Source: Paraphysomonas bandaiensis
Taxonomy: Eukaryota; Chrysophyceae
Direction of reading: 5' to 3'
Assembly: GCA_965644295.1 (NCBI GenBank)
Contig: CBFFRP010000446.1
Location: forward strand, 1 to 64,000
DNA length: 64,000 nt
Shown here: piece after piece, positions 32,897 through 46,519 of the stretch
Numbering within the stretch: the first letter of the stretch is position 1
Layout: each line of letters starts with the position of its first letter
Made by a program: the position numbers and the translations under genes
Notes under the pieces: model-generated
The model's input: only the letters and a program-made list of their open reading frames with translations
Database searches by the model: none
Told to the model about the DNA's origin: nothing

Positions 32897-35800
32897 TTAA
32901 AGCATATTGCGCCTCTTCGTCTTGAGCTCCATGGTCTTTTTCTGCCTTGTAGATCTGAAATACGACTGCGGACTGGGATGGTATTTCAAGAGTAATTCTT
33001 CTTCCTTCGCCCTATACGCTTCGAGTCTCGACATTACAACTAGAGAGTCCGCTTCATCTGCGAGCATATCGATAGTTTTGCCAACTCGAGTAAACTTCGG
33101 AGGTGCAGTGCCGCCGTAAGACTGAGCTTTATTCCCGGTCCCCTGCGCCTTGCGTAGCCTTGTAGCATTCGGAGTTGTCGCATCGTTCGAGTGACTTGAA
33201 TATGTGGAAGGAACACTACAACTCTGCACAAAATTCCTTCTACTGTCCGCTTCTTTCGGTGTGGTTAATGACGGAAAAGTCGTTCCTAGCTTATAATTAG
33301 GTTTCTTAGGAGTGCTCGATAACATAGTCTCAATAGGAGGTAGGAGTGAGGACGCACTTTTCGATACCGTGCTGTTCCGCAGTCTCTTTACAAGCGACCC
33401 TCTGCTAATAACAGACGAGCTGTTAGACTTCATTCCATGATGCGGAAGCGTGCGAGAAACGGCACTGGGGAAATTAGCATCTTCTGAGTACATCAGGTTC
33501 GGGGCATCGTCCAACTCCCCATCCCTGTCAGGGTTCGAGTCTGATCGCATAATTTGCGTGTTCCTCATAACACTTGCCACAGAAGGAGAAGAATCACCAA
33601 AGGTACTGTCAAGAGTGTTCACACTAGCATATTTTTGTTTTTTCATAAAATCAGCTAGTTTTTGAATGATTTCATCTACAGGAAGGGCTTGACATACCAG
33701 CACTAACTCGTGTTTGAAGGTCTTGTCATTCAGTTGCCCTAAAGCCTCACCCACGCTTCCACTAGTTTGTGCCAGGGCACAAAATGCCCCCGCACGAGTC
33801 AGCGGTTCTGGATAAGCCCTTTGCAACGAATGTATGGCTTTGTCCAGTTGCGCTGGTGACGAAAAAGCCCGTAGACAAGCTCGTAATTTACTCTTCCAAA
33901 TAGCCAAGTAGGCACATGTTCCAGTAGAATAACCCATCTGCAAGAAACTTAATATCGATTCGTCAAACATCGGCTCCTCAGAGTCAGCGGCGGTAGCGTC
34001 AGACGCATGCAAGAAATCAACAGGATTGCGCTTTCCCTTTCCGATTGTGCTGAGTTGATTCATTGACTTCATTGTGGCCATTTTAGATTCCCAATTTTGT
34101 ACTTTCTGAGACGGCAAAGATGACAGCAAAGGTGCGGGTTGGGAAATATTTGGTGATAGTGGAGGGGAGTCAGCCCCTCCTGCCACACTGCTCGTCGACC
34201 TCGACATAGCACCTGCAGACATATCATCCTGAACAGGCGCAGGGGCAACAGAGACACCAGTGAAAGATTTTAGAGTGTCAACCAAGTCGCTCGGATTCTC
34301 GGTAAATTTTTCGTCTTTTAACTGCTGATCTAGTAATGCTTTTAACTTTAATTCCAGAGCGTCATCCAAGCCGTCACCACCTTCACTGGGCATTGGTACG
34401 AGAGGGGATATCGACTGTCTCCTCCTACTCGGAGGGGCGGATGTCATAAACATTGGGACACTTCCACGCCGCGATCCCTCAGATTTGAGTTTCGGGCGGG
34501 TTGGTGGCAGAGGTGAGCGCGATGATGGGCCACGCGAAAGGGTCCCTTTTGAAGGAGGCACATCTATAATTGGTGGAGAGGCGGACCTAGCTAGCACTAC
34601 ATCGTCTTCCTCATCTTCAGATGACTGAGGCGATATCACGCTCTCTTGTTTTTCGATAGGTCCAGAAGCCGATGAGATGGTCGATATTCTACGTTTAGCG
34701 GGAACGGGGTTTAGCCTAGCGGCTTCTACCCGCTCCTTAAGGTACGCATGTGCGTTGCGACGGGTGACTTCATGTTTTGCCTTCGCTGCGCGTTCCATTA
34801 AGTAATCCATTGCTTCCAGTCGCTGACCTTGGAAGGCCAAAAATATCGCTGCCTGAACATTAACGGGCTGTCTGACAGGTATCTCATCAATGGCTACAGC
34901 GGTTCTATACGTCTGAATTTCATCCATTGATACGTACGGGTCATCGTCTATGTTCGACAGCTCTTCTATTTTCAACAACGTTATGTTGTTGTGATCCACT
35001 TGAGGAGCTTGATACACAAAAGGGAGCCGCTCTTCTTCCAACTCATCGCTTAGCTTAATGGCTTCATACTCTTTCAGTTTCTCTGGATCTTCTTCATAAA
35101 AACTTCGATTGGCTAAAATTTCTGCCTCAACAATGGCATCTCCAGCCCTTGCATCAAGATATAAGTATGCGCGATCACGTGCAGAACATATATCGAGCAC
35201 TTCAGCAACGGACGCTTCGTCTAACACGGACTTTTCTGCAGTATCATTAAGGGTAACTAGTATGATATCCTCCTTATTTTTACTAACTTCCAATGGAAGT
35301 TCCAATTTTCCACCAAATAGAGGAAGAATGTGTGTATAAGGTAATGCATTCTGCCCAAGGATATCATCAAACTGTGTTCTCAAAGTTCCTAATGTATGCG
35401 CTAATATCGGTAAAAGTGAAGGTAACTTCTCAGCATCTCCAAAACTAATCGGCAGCTTGAACAAAAATAACTCTTCGGATTCCAGTGAGAGAAAACGAAC
35501 AGTTAGTCCTGTACAGTCTCCAGACAACACAAGAGAAGCATTGTAGAAATAGTAACATCCATAGTGTCTCAATGCACCTTTCCGAGACCACTCGACAAAT
35601 TGGACAGCATTCGCATCGCGTGCATTCGCAAGGGCAGATTCCAAAGTCTCTCCCACAGACACATCGACTCCCTCCACAGATGCATCAGCTCCCTTATCAG
35701 ATACCACTGACTTCCCATCAGCTCCTTCCACAGATGCATCAGCAGCCTTATCTGATACCACTGATTTGTCATCAGCTCCCTCCACAGATATATCAGCTCC

Positions 35801-38800
35801 CTTATCAGATACCACTGACTTCCCATCAGCTCCCTCCACAGATATATCAGCTCCCTTATCAGATACCACTGACTTCCCATCAGCTCCCTCCACAGTTACA
35901 TTCGCAGCCTTAACTGATACCACTGATTTGTCATCAGCTCCCTCCACAGATATATCAGCTCCTTTATCAGCTACCACTGACTTCTCATCAGCTCCTTCCA
36001 CAGATGCATCAGCTCCCTTATCAGATACCACTGACTTCTCATCAGCTCCCTCCACAGATGTATCAGCAGCCTTATCAGATACCACTGACTTCTCATCAGC
36101 TCCCTTATTAGATACCACTGACTTGTCATCAGCTCCCTCCACAGATATATCAGCTCCCTTATCAGATACCACTGACTTCTCATCAGCTCCTTCCACAGAT
36201 GCATCAGCTCCCTTATCAGATACCACTGACTTTTCATCTACTCTCTTATCAGATACCACTGAGTTTTCATCAGCTCCCTTATCAGATACCAATGACTTCT
36301 CATCAGCTCCCTTATCAGATACCACTAACTTGTCATCAGCTCCCTCCACAGATACATCAGCAGCCTTATCAGATACCACTGACTTCTCATCAGCTCCTTC
36401 CACAGATGCATCAGCTCCCTTATCAGATACCACTGACTTTTCATCAGCAGCCTTATCAGATACCAATGGCTTCTCATCAGCTCCCTCCACAGATGCATCC
36501 GCAGCCTTATCTGATACCACTGACTTCTCATCAGCTCCCTCCACAGATGCATCCGCAGCCTTATCTGATACAATTGACTTCTCATCAGCTCCCTCCACAG
36601 ATGCATCCGCAGCCTTATCAGATACAATTGACTTCTCATCAGCTCCCTCCACAGATGCATCCGCAGCCTTATCAGATACAATTGACTTCTCATCAGCTCC
36701 CTCCACAGATGCATCCGCAGCCTTATCTGATACAATTGACTTCTCATCTACCATCTTATCAGATACAATTGACTTCTCATCAGCTCCCTCCACAGATGCA
36801 TCCGCAGCCTTATCAGATACAATTGACTTCTCATCAGCTCCCTCCACAGATGCATCAGCAGCCTTATCAGATACCACTGATACCTCATTGCTGGCGTCAT
36901 CTCGTGTATTGTTGTTTTTTTCATGTGATGCATCGTGTGATTTGTTACTGCTTTCAATTGAAGTAGTATCATTCACGTTGCCTATAGAAGCGCTATTTGT
37001 GGTCATATTGTCGACTTTTTGGCTTTCCTTCGCTGCATTGTAACTGGTTCCAGCAGTCGACATACTCTGAGAGTCAGAAAACATTGAGAAGGTATCCAGA
37101 GATTGTGCGTCATAATCAAATGCATCAGCAACCTGGCTCTGAAGAAATGTGAACGCGTGATCCTGTTTCGTAAATACATCAAGGCAACGGGCTACTTTCT
37201 TGTCGTCTGGCGGCTCATGCACTGTCAAGGCAGTAATATTGCCACAACAAAGGAAAACTTCAAGACCTATACTCATCTTCTCGTTGTAAATAGGAACGGT
37301 CACATTCTGCGGCGTCTCGTTTACATTAACACAGTGGGAGCGTACATGATTTAGGCATAGCACCAGTAGGGGAAGATATTGCGACAATTTATCTAAAGTT
37401 CCAATCATTCGTATTGGGACAGTAAATACAAACCGCTGGTTTGTTCGAACTTCCAATAATATAACCTTCAATGCTCCACTCTCTGCCCTAGGAGAAGCTG
37501 CGTGAACGGCTGCTGCCGAAGGAGTTGCCAGTATTTCTGGTGGGCGAGGGGAAGTTTCCAAAAAAGCTCTGTACATGAACATCAATCCAAAATGCCGATA
37601 GCACCCTTTCCTTGAGCGCAGACGGTCAAAAAGAGAGTGCAAGGAATCGACAGTAGCATCCTCGGCCGCCTGATCCTTATCATCCTCAGTGCCCTGTGAG
37701 GACGAAAGTGGTTCGACTGAAGGGTACTCACGATTCCTCTTTCGCATGACATCTACAGCCACCTCGTTCGTTGTAAGGTTCCCTTTCGGGTCTAAGGACA
37801 GATGAAGTTGCCGCATAACATAAAACCCTGTCTCCTTCTCTCTAAACTGGATCGTCACAAGATATAAATCGTGATCAGCTTGTCCCGAGTCATCTTTACT
37901 CTCTTCCCCCAAGGCAACAGGTCGTAGAAATCCACAAGACATCCGCAGCTCATATGTGTACCTGGCATCGAACTGCTTGAGCGGGAGCGCAAATGGAGAA
38001 GACAGCATAATTATTCCCGATTTGTTTGTCTTGACTTCTAAAAATCGAATACGTTGAATTTCACCCTTCCAGTTTGGTTGAACCGACAGCAGAAGGGGAT
38101 ACAAGCCCCCGACCACCAGACCTGCGGATGCGCGCAATTTATGCAACAGATCTCTCCTAACCTCGGGGGTGAGCTTGCTTTTCCAACAGTGCCTACATTC
38201 TTGCCCTCTATAGAAGGCCTGAATTTTACTGGCAGCAGATTCGTTTCGAGATTTTGTACCAGGCAGCTTTTCAATCAAATTCGCAAGTGGCCCTTCGATG
38301 AAGTCTATCACCTCCGATGAATATGTGGACCAAGTCTCGAGTGCAATTGCACATTGAGAATTGCTAGGATCCAAAGTTACAGCTTGCTGCAAGACACAAA
38401 CTATATCAGTACTACATGTGCAATTATTGCGTTAAGCAAGAATACTGACCTTAACAGCAAGTTGTGCATCAGATGTACGCCCACAGCGGAAACAAGATTT
38501 CGCAAACTTAAACCATAGACTGGACTTGAGAAAAGCCTGTCGATCCCTCACCAGTCCCTGACCATAGAAATCTGCCGCAAGTGAATACAGTCCATGCATA
38601 ACGCATTTGTCTCCTATATCCCTCCACGTGACAAAGCTAGATATCCAGGCCTCATATGACTCCTGGCATACACTTTGCTGAGAAACAGACTCTCCACTGG
38701 CCTGGAGACTGTTATCAGCGGCTGCATCCGACTTCTCAGATACCATGTGACTGAACACCTGATAACATGTTACATTTGACACACCAATCATATCAAAAGA

Positions 38801-39737
38801 GAATCACGTACCATTATGTACCCATCTTCGACGGGATCCGATGAGTTGGTCTTGGTTTCAAATCCGAGCTGTTCGAAGGACCGAGACAAAATAAACATTA
38901 GGTCGGATTTGCTAAAAAACTTAGGCAATCCAAGTTGAATTGTCTCAAAAAAATACTGGCCAGCTTGCTCATACTTCCCGAGAGAGCTCAGCATAGCCCC
39001 AGCTGTCAAGTAGAATATGGACATGTTTTTGTTCCCTTCAAACTTTCTCATCACAGATGTGATTGTCTTCAGGCCTTGATCTGACTCCCCTAAATGCATA
39101 AGAACTTTTCCGTACTCGAGCCACACAGAGGCATCCGTGGATATATCTACACTCTTTAAAGCAGCTTCGTACGCTGCTTTTGCATACGTCAAGTGCTCAG
39201 TCTGCGCAAGTAAGATGAGGGAGTGATTAGAGCATGCAAATTCTGGTTTACCTCGCCAACAACACCTCGTGTCATCCACGCTTCATAGTGGGCAGCAGCT
39301 AGTTTTCTTAAGTTTGCAGGTGACATTTCTGCTCCACGGTGATGCGCCCATTCCATTAAAAGTGAGCCGTAATATGTCATTTCGGTATTGCGAATCTGTA
39401 ATCCACGCGCAACACTTTCCTCTAAACACTGAAGCCCAAGCTGGACAACAGAAGACAAGTTCGGCTCCGGTGCTTGAGACAATAAATATTCCTGCAGCTC
39501 TGACCGTTCGATATCCCTATCAGCAGGAGGTGGTCTGGCGTTGGATGGTCTCTGGTTACCAGATCGCTGTCTGTTAATGCCGATGCCCATCCGCTGCACG
39601 GGGGTCTGCGGCCGACTCTCATCAAACGAACCAGCATCCGATTTCTTAAAAAACATTTTTGATATAAAGGAAGAGCCAGTCTCCGACTCTCGTGTTCCCT
39701 CCCTGGTGCCGCCTCCGCTTCCGCTCTCTTCTTCCAT
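32897..39737 (-). CDS. Large TPR/IQ-motif protein with Ala/Asp/Ser/Val repeat region, 2224 aa
   Basis: Exons 39252-39737, 38812-39201, 38450-38758 and 32897-38386 (a 5.5-kb last exon); all introns phase 0; 2225 codons joined. The N-terminus is Ser/Gly-rich. Residues about 95-430 are TPR-like helical pairs (AAHYEAWMTRG, YAKAAYEAALKS, ASVWLEYGKVLMHLGE, SLGKYEQAGQYFFETIQLG, SLWFKFAKSCFRCGRTSDAQ, TLDPSNSQ). One IQ motif, SKIQAFYRGQE, is near residue 450, so calmodulin binding is likely. Residues about 895-1300 are degenerate repeats of SDKAADASVEGADEK type. The rest is disordered, Ser/Pro-rich and acidic or basic by turns. I cannot name a family; a scaffold role is inferred. The start faces a CA-rich region. 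Confidence 0.75.
35665..36890 (-). repeat. Coding minisatellite, 54- and 33-bp units
   Basis: Inside the TPR/IQ gene. The common unit encodes 18 residues (SDKAADASVEGADEKSIV); shorter units omit the ASVEGA part. More than 20 imperfect copies are present and every length change is a multiple of three, so the frame survives. Long open frames on the opposite strand here are by-products of the repeat. Confidence 0.9.
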
Positions 39738-40094
39738 GCGTCACTGTGTGTCTGTGTCTGTATCAGTGCACCGGGTGAAGGGGAGACATGCACCGCTCAT
39801 TCACAGTGTTCGGTGTGTGTGTTGACAGCGTGGTTGTTGTGATGGTGTGTGTATGAGCGCTGCGGTCTTCTCACTGCGGTCTCATGTGCATGTGGATCAG
39901 CCCGCACACACAGCACAGATACACACCCCTCCATATGCATACACACACACACACATACACATACACACACACATACACATGCAGGCGTGTGTCTGCACGA
40001 TGTTTAATACCGAAGATCCAGATGAAACGGCTAGTCCTCACCAGCAGCAGACAACACTGTATTCTATCTGTATATATCTGTATATATCTGTATA
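39738..40094. promoter_or_regulatory. Upstream region of the TPR/IQ gene with CA-rich tract
   Basis: The first 360 bp upstream of the ATG at 39737 contain a CA/TA-rich tract at 39937-39980 (acacac and atacac runs). No TATG tract is present here. Promoter function is inferred from position only. Confidence 0.4.
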
Positions 40095-40775
40095 TAGTTC
40101 TATCCCTCATGCCCTCATGCCCTCATGCATGCTTGTCCCTCATGCATGCATTGATCACTTGTCCCTCATGCATTGATCACTTGTCCCTCGTGCATGCATT
40201 GATCACTTGTCCCTCATGCATGCATTGATCACTTGTCCCTCATGCATTGATCACTTGTCCCTCATGCATTGATCACTTGTCCCTCATGCATTGATCACTT
40301 GTCCCTCATGCCCTCATGCATTGATCACTTGTCCCTCAGGCATGCATTGATCACATGTCCCTCATGCCCTCATGCATGCAATGATCACTTGTCCCTCATG
40401 TATGCATTGATCACTTGTCCCTCAGGTATTGATCACTTGTCCCTCATGTATGCAATGATCACTTGTCTCTCATGCATGCATTGATCACTTGTCCCTAATG
40501 CATGCATTGATCACTTGTCCCTCATGTATGCATTGATCACTTGTCCCTCATGCATTGATCACTTGTCCCTCATGCATGCATTGATCACTTGTCCCTCATT
40601 CCCTCATGTATGCAATGATCACTTGTCCCTCATGCATGCATTGATCACTTGTCCCTCATGTATGCAATGATCACTTGTCCCTCATACATGCAACGATCAC
40701 TTGTCCCTCATGCCCTCATGCATTGATCACTTGTCCCTCATGCATGCTTGTCCCTCATGCATGCAATGGTCACTG
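40095..40775 (+). repeat. Minisatellite, 22/26-bp units containing tgatcacttgtccctcatgc
   Basis: Tandem array with 23 exact gatcac words by my count. Units are mostly 22 or 26 bp, differing by one tgca step, with occasional 8-bp additions (tgccctca). Each unit has two palindromes, tgatca and atgcat or tgcatgca. It is non-coding as far as can be seen. Confidence 0.95.
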
Positions 40776-42340
40776 GTGCAATTGTGCACACTACGCAATA
40801 AAACACATTCGCCATAATCTGCGTGTTCTAAACGTTTTTAAAATGTTTTAGTTTACCTGTATCTGACATATTTAATCCTTTGCATAGTCGTTTACATTAG
40901 TTTTGAAATTTTACTAGATTTTGACGGTTTTAACAGGTTTGTTGATCACTTCGACTTTCTGCTATATATTATTTACGATCTATAATATATATGATATATG
41001 ACATGACCAGCCCTCTATTCATACTGTGCTGCTGTGTCAAGTGGATAGCATTTAAATTCTCTGAGTCTCCCTCATATATGTTGAGTTTTGCTGTTTTAGA
41101 GAATTTAAAAGCTGTAGTTCAAAGATATATGTACTATGACTGTTAATGGAAGAATTCAGAAGTGGTTAACTGCTTTATGAGAACTGAGGTCACAATAGCA
41201 AATAGCAATCATAGTTGTGAAACTGAAATATATTGACCGTATAAGACCGTGATATCTAGCATTGTATGGAAATGATTGGTAGTTGAGAAAACATGAATTT
41301 GGCGATTGACAAGTGATATTGATCATAAGTTTTTTATATGTTACTATATGTTATAATATCAGTATAGAGTGAAAGAATTGTTCAGTTATGTCATTTTCTT
41401 ACAATATGTACGTATATATAACATTAATGAATGTAATAATAGAAACTGAAAATAATGCAAAGATATAATCACGAGATGTCAATATATGTAATATTCTCTA
41501 TGACGATGAATTAAAGTGATTTAGTTTTATATACAGCGATTCATATACTATGTGACAATATTGCAATCCCATAGTCCACTTTGTATAAAATATTCGAAGT
41601 ACACTGTATATATGGTATATGGGACTTGTTCAAGTAGCCAGGAAATAGTATAAGTAATCATATTTCTCTGTATTTCACGATGCATGTGAAAGTGTAATAA
41701 CGGAAATTTCTACCTAGAATGCCAACTAAGTACCGCTGCTTGAAGCATATTTACTATTTACTCCACTATTAATACTGTTGAAAGGCTTTTCAGTAGAGTA
41801 GCCTGCGCATATCTATGCACCTCATCGATTGGAGGCTCTTATGTCCTTATGTTCTTGCGCCTTAGTAGATTCTGTGGAATGCAAGTACAGTTGAAGGTAT
41901 TAGTCATGCTTGTAATGAGTTACTAATAAAATTACACAATACTTGGCAATTATAATTGCGCGAGCTATAACTAATAATTGAAATTTAATCGCTAAAAAAC
42001 TATTGCAATTAAATTTCAATTAATTGTTACACAGCCCTGATACTCTCAATCAAGCTTCATTCCAGTATAAAGTCCGTATAAGCATATTTTTGCTGCTAGG
42101 GTTAGATCTCTTTCCCGTCTTTCACAACTCGCCTTTTTCTACACACCACTACAGCACGATATATCCTAGCAAATCACGTATTATAAATTTACAACACAAG
42201 AATAATATGCTGAGCCTATACACACTACAGCAGGCAAGTAGAATAGTAGAGTGTAGCATTCACTGCTAACAAATAAACACAAAATTAAGACAGACTAATC
42301 TAGTTATATCTACATGGTTGATATTCATCTCCAGTTCACA
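40776..42340. other. AT-rich intergenic region with R2 and MITE-like sequences
   Basis: No gene seen. An R2 copy lies at about 41082-41320. Bases about 41947-42040 contain a foldback ending in acagccctg, like the MITE-like sequences near 57 kb. Confidence 0.5.
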
Positions 42341-45300
42341 TCAGTAAAGAGACTTCTTTTTCTTCTTAACGTAAGGATCTGACTGTGCTGACATAATTTG
42401 CTCGTATTGTTTCACTATTTCCGCTTGATCCGGTAATATTCGGCTCCTGCGAATACACATTACACCCGCTTCTCCTCATGACACAAACACTAAGTATACT
42501 ATATACGTAGGTCACACCTGGTAACTTCCTCAATTCCTGATCCATATGCTTTTCCTAAGACAAACTCCAGCTCAGACTTACGGCCAGTGGGGCCTGTGAA
42601 ACAAATTTTAGCACCAGCACTGGCAAATGTGTCACTAATACCTCCTCTCCCAAGTTCTCTTGCCATCGATGTAATTGGCGTTGTCAGAGATATATTTTGC
42701 AGTAAAACTTCGACAACGCGCCTGCAGATACGGGTCACGTCGGGAAAACAGTGACAATTCGAAGTAAATATTCAGATTGGTGCAAATACTGCATAGACAA
42801 ACTAATTGTACTCACATATGTTGCCACGGCATCACTCGCGCCATTTGCGCTGCCCTAGTGTCTCCCTGAATCAAACATAGGAAAAATTGAGAATAAAGAA
42901 TGTTGACCGAATGGATACATCACTGCCCTACCTCAAATCGAAGATTGTGCTCATCCAGTAGTTTCGAAATTTCAGGTTCATATATATACCCCATATATTG
43001 TCGCGCGTTGATTAAGTCATGTCCTACTATCTTGTAGCTACCCCCACAACGGTATACCACCACCGATAACGAGTGATTGCTAACACGAATGCCGCGACGC
43101 AACATTTCAACGACTTCAGGCCCACCTGCTCGACGCCTACGTTCCCTGACTACTTTCAGACGAGCCTGTCGACAACGGGCTACGCACTGAATTATCAAGC
43201 ACGCACGGTTCATTTTCCTCAGTTTTCGGCGGTGAATCCACCCCCTGAATGACATTCTTACAAAACAGCTAGAACAAATTCAGACCATACTTCACTCTGG
43301 ACTGTATGAGGGACGCTTGATAGAAACGCCTCGCGCGCATAGTGTCTTTCCTTGCCTTGGCCTGCCATACAAGCATGAAACAACTCACATTGGGGTCAGT
43401 AAGCAGGTTAGAAAATAGAATACATACGATATAAATCTCATATAACAGTAAGACTGTGCGCACCTCATTAGTATTCGCAATCTGTCTGTTTCTATCCAAG
43501 ATACCCATGTGCAGTCGTTTCCACAGCGATCGCCCTTGAAATCCTCTAAACGCCCGCTGAATAACTTTCGCACAATGTTCTTCTACTCTCAACCTGACAA
43601 TAAGAGAAACGAGTACATCACTCACTCACGATGAATTCGTGTAAACATACCCGTTGCGTTCTTGTCGACGGTACTCTATAAAAGGGAAAGTCAGTCGGGC
43701 AACAGAAGCGTCTGAATAATCCCGAGTGTGATCAGGTCTACCTCGTCCACAGGACACGAGTCGTACACCCTACATATATTTGGCGTAAGTCGCAGGACTG
43801 ATTATATTAAACTTCGGAAACAAGACAAACGTCAGTAAAATCGCTACCTGTGCAGCATATTCCGCCAACAGCTTCCATTTTGGCTTGTTTCGAATATCTA
43901 GCTCTGTCTGATCAAGAGCTTTCGCATAATACTTAACAGCCACTTCATAGACGTGCGAGGTTTCTGATGGAAGTAGGATGAGAGGTCGAACCGAGAGAGA
44001 TCCATTAGATGACCACTTCTGTCGGTTCCTTTGGCAGATAGTTTCATACACCTCCAATGGTGTCCTTTCACGATCCTCTTCTTTCTCCTCTATCACTGTA
44101 GGTGTTTGTTTCTGGTTGCGCCCATGAGGTTGTATCTGAGAGGGTTGAACCATACTTCCTGAAATCATCAACATCTCGCCACACCGAAAACACTCCACGT
44201 CGAGAGACACTGGTCGTCGTCGAGTCGAATCGGACTTCCGCTTGCTACTACTACTGCTTCCAGATGGAACTTCATCTTCGACATCTTCTTTTAAGTCTCG
44301 AAATGCCAACCGTTGCTTTAACACTAATTCATGAGAGTTCTCGAATAGATTCTCGAATACAATCATACGTAGGGATATGCTTTCAGCATCTCTATATGCA
44401 GTCTTGTCTCGGGTCCTGACAAGAAGGCGCTTTAGACGGACGTATATATCTGCTCGCATGCTTCCGTTAGCATGACCTCTCATCCCCCCTCCAAAGCAGC
44501 AGAACTGCTTTGCAATGACAAAACATGACATCAGAGAAAGTGTCCTTGCATTACATCCTGCCACTCTAAACCCATTCCAGAAGTATGATTTCTCTAGTGT
44601 TAATAAAAAATCTGCTGAGGGTGTGCGTTCCCTTGCTTTGAGCTCTTTATTGAGAATGGTAGCATAGAAATCTTCCGTATTCTTATTATAGGCTGACTGT
44701 TGTAGCGGTTTCCTAATTTTCCATAGCTCATTCATTTCAAGTCTCTGAAGAGTAAGTAGAATTGCCACGGCCTCCTCAAGCTGGTCTTCTCGCACCAATT
44801 TAGCGGCGGTGTTACCTGGGGCACACCAAGAGTACAGTAGAGCTACGAGAAGACAAAAAAGTGCAGGTAAGAAGCCAGGAAAACGGGCTAGAAGTATATA
44901 TAACAAGTCTACTGAAAAGTCAGCGCGCCCAGTGCCAACCAAGTGACACAAGGCCAAATGTAGCATGTCCCATCTATCACGATCGCCGTCAGAGCCCCAC
45001 ACAGTTTCCACCCCGGCAGCATGCAGTCCGCTAGATGCGCTATGCATTAGCTTCACAACAAGATTGCGAACAGAAGAAATGGGGGTGCCACGAATGTCAA
45101 CAATCGTTTCTAATGTCATGCGACAACCGAGGTTATTGCTCAAGCGTACATCGTCAGCAACAACCTATATTCTAGTCAAATAACGAAAAGCCACGTATAC
45201 ATGTAACGATAGTGTCAAAATTGCATGTCAACAAGCACTAAAATAAAATACATCCCAAAGGGGATTCAATACGGATCAGTACACAACAAAAGGTAGTGTA

Positions 45301-45897
45301 CCGCGCGCATAGAAGAATAGATTGCCTCAACGGACACCCAGAGACTCTTCACCCATATCCTCGCGAGGTATCCCCGAACATGTTGCTGAATACGGGTTGC
45401 TCTACGCTCCAGAACACGTTGTTTGAGTCCTTCGAAATACATGCGACTGGCTCTGCTGCGGTACGCACACTGAAGCATAGTTGCCATTTGATTTAAGTAT
45501 TGCGCCTTCTTTATTCGAAGCACTCTTCTCGCCTGATAGGCACGTAAGAGGACAACACATGACAACCCTAAACCAACAGACCTTCCAGCACCGACATAGT
45601 CCCCTTATGACTTCTCTTCTCTGCGTTAGATAGTATATGTACAAGTCTCTGGCCCTCTTGCGTCCTCTGTGCCCTCTATACACCCGCTGTATCTTAACAA
45701 CAGCTGCTGCAGTGAGTATTCCGTCATAGCTGTGACAGAGATGACTCAGAGGATGACAAGGAGGCAAACAGGCGTGTACACACTTACCTCCAGAGCTCTC
45801 TGCGCTTGCGGTGCCCTCGATACAGAGACTGAATCTTACGGGCGGCGTAATGGTTCTGAGAGGCCAGCTCCCATAAGCACGCCTTGCCGGTAGACAT
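42341..45897 (-). CDS. Multi-IQ-motif protein with helical central region, 932 aa
   Basis: Eleven exons: 45788-45897, 45582-45729, 45302-45532, 43848-45164, 43651-43769, 43464-43593, 43291-43361, 42932-43244, 42816-42865, 42518-42721, 42341-42446; 933 codons joined with every junction in phase. IQ motifs cluster at the N-terminus (RKIQSLYRGHRKR, VKIQRVYRGHRGRK, TMLQCAYRSRASR, TRIQQHVRGYLAR) and again after residue 650 (KVIQRAFRGFQGR, SLIQSRVKGWIHRRK, LIIQCVARCRQAR), so several calmodulin or light-chain sites are expected. The middle 440 residues are helical, TPR-like near the end (VYEVAVKYYAKALDQ, KWKLLAEYAAQ). The C-terminus is conserved-looking but unassigned and ends in a Lys cluster. Multi-IQ proteins are often ciliary or cytoskeletal; that is inference. 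Confidence 0.8.
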
Positions 45898-46072
45898 GAT
45901 GGTCAATTCAGAGTCCTCATATCAGAACCAGCGGTGACAATCACCATGCCACGCCTCCACTATGAGCGATACATACATATACAATACACCCTTAAAAAAT
46001 ATAACAGACAGATGATCACACACTGCACGTACCCATACACACATACCTACCTACCTTCCTACAGTACCTTCC

Positions 46073-46424
46073 TACATACATACATACATACATACATACA
46101 TACATACATACATACATACATACATACATACATACATACATACATACATACATACCTACCTACCTACCTACCTACCTACCTACCTACCTACCTACATACA
46201 TACATACATACATACATACATACATACATACATACATACATACATACATACATACATACATACATACATACATACATACATACATACATACATACCTACA
46301 TACATACATACATACATACATACATACATACATACATACATACATACATACATACATACATACATACATACATACATACATACATACATACATACATACA
46401 TACATACATACATACATACGTACA
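46073..46424. repeat. (CATA)n microsatellite with (CCTA)n block, divergent promoter
   Basis: CATA repeats interrupted at about 46153-46195 by about ten CCTA units. The tract begins about 175 bp from the IQ-protein ATG (45897, minus) and ends about 95 bp from the coiled-coil ATG (46520, plus). Confidence 0.95.
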
Positions 46425-46519
46425 TATACATACGGTATCATACAGGGGGCAGTTGACATGGAGTTGTGTGTATCGTTAGCACAGTGAGGTCGCCATCTCT
46501 TGCACTATAGAAGTGTAGG

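Noticed and set aside
35485-37043. Long open frames on the plus strand (up to 425 codons, Ser/Ala/Pro/Thr-rich) opposite the TPR/IQ gene
   Set aside because: They are shadows of the in-frame coding minisatellite; the minus frame continues into non-repeat coding sequence on both sides, the plus frames do not.
40095-40484. Frames encoding IDHLSL/ITCPSC repeats in the minisatellite
   Set aside because: They are products of the 22/26-bp repeat; unit length changes alter the frame freely, so there is no coding constraint.
40095-40775. CRISPR-like array
   Set aside because: Units are contiguous with no unique spacers, and the window is clearly eukaryotic.
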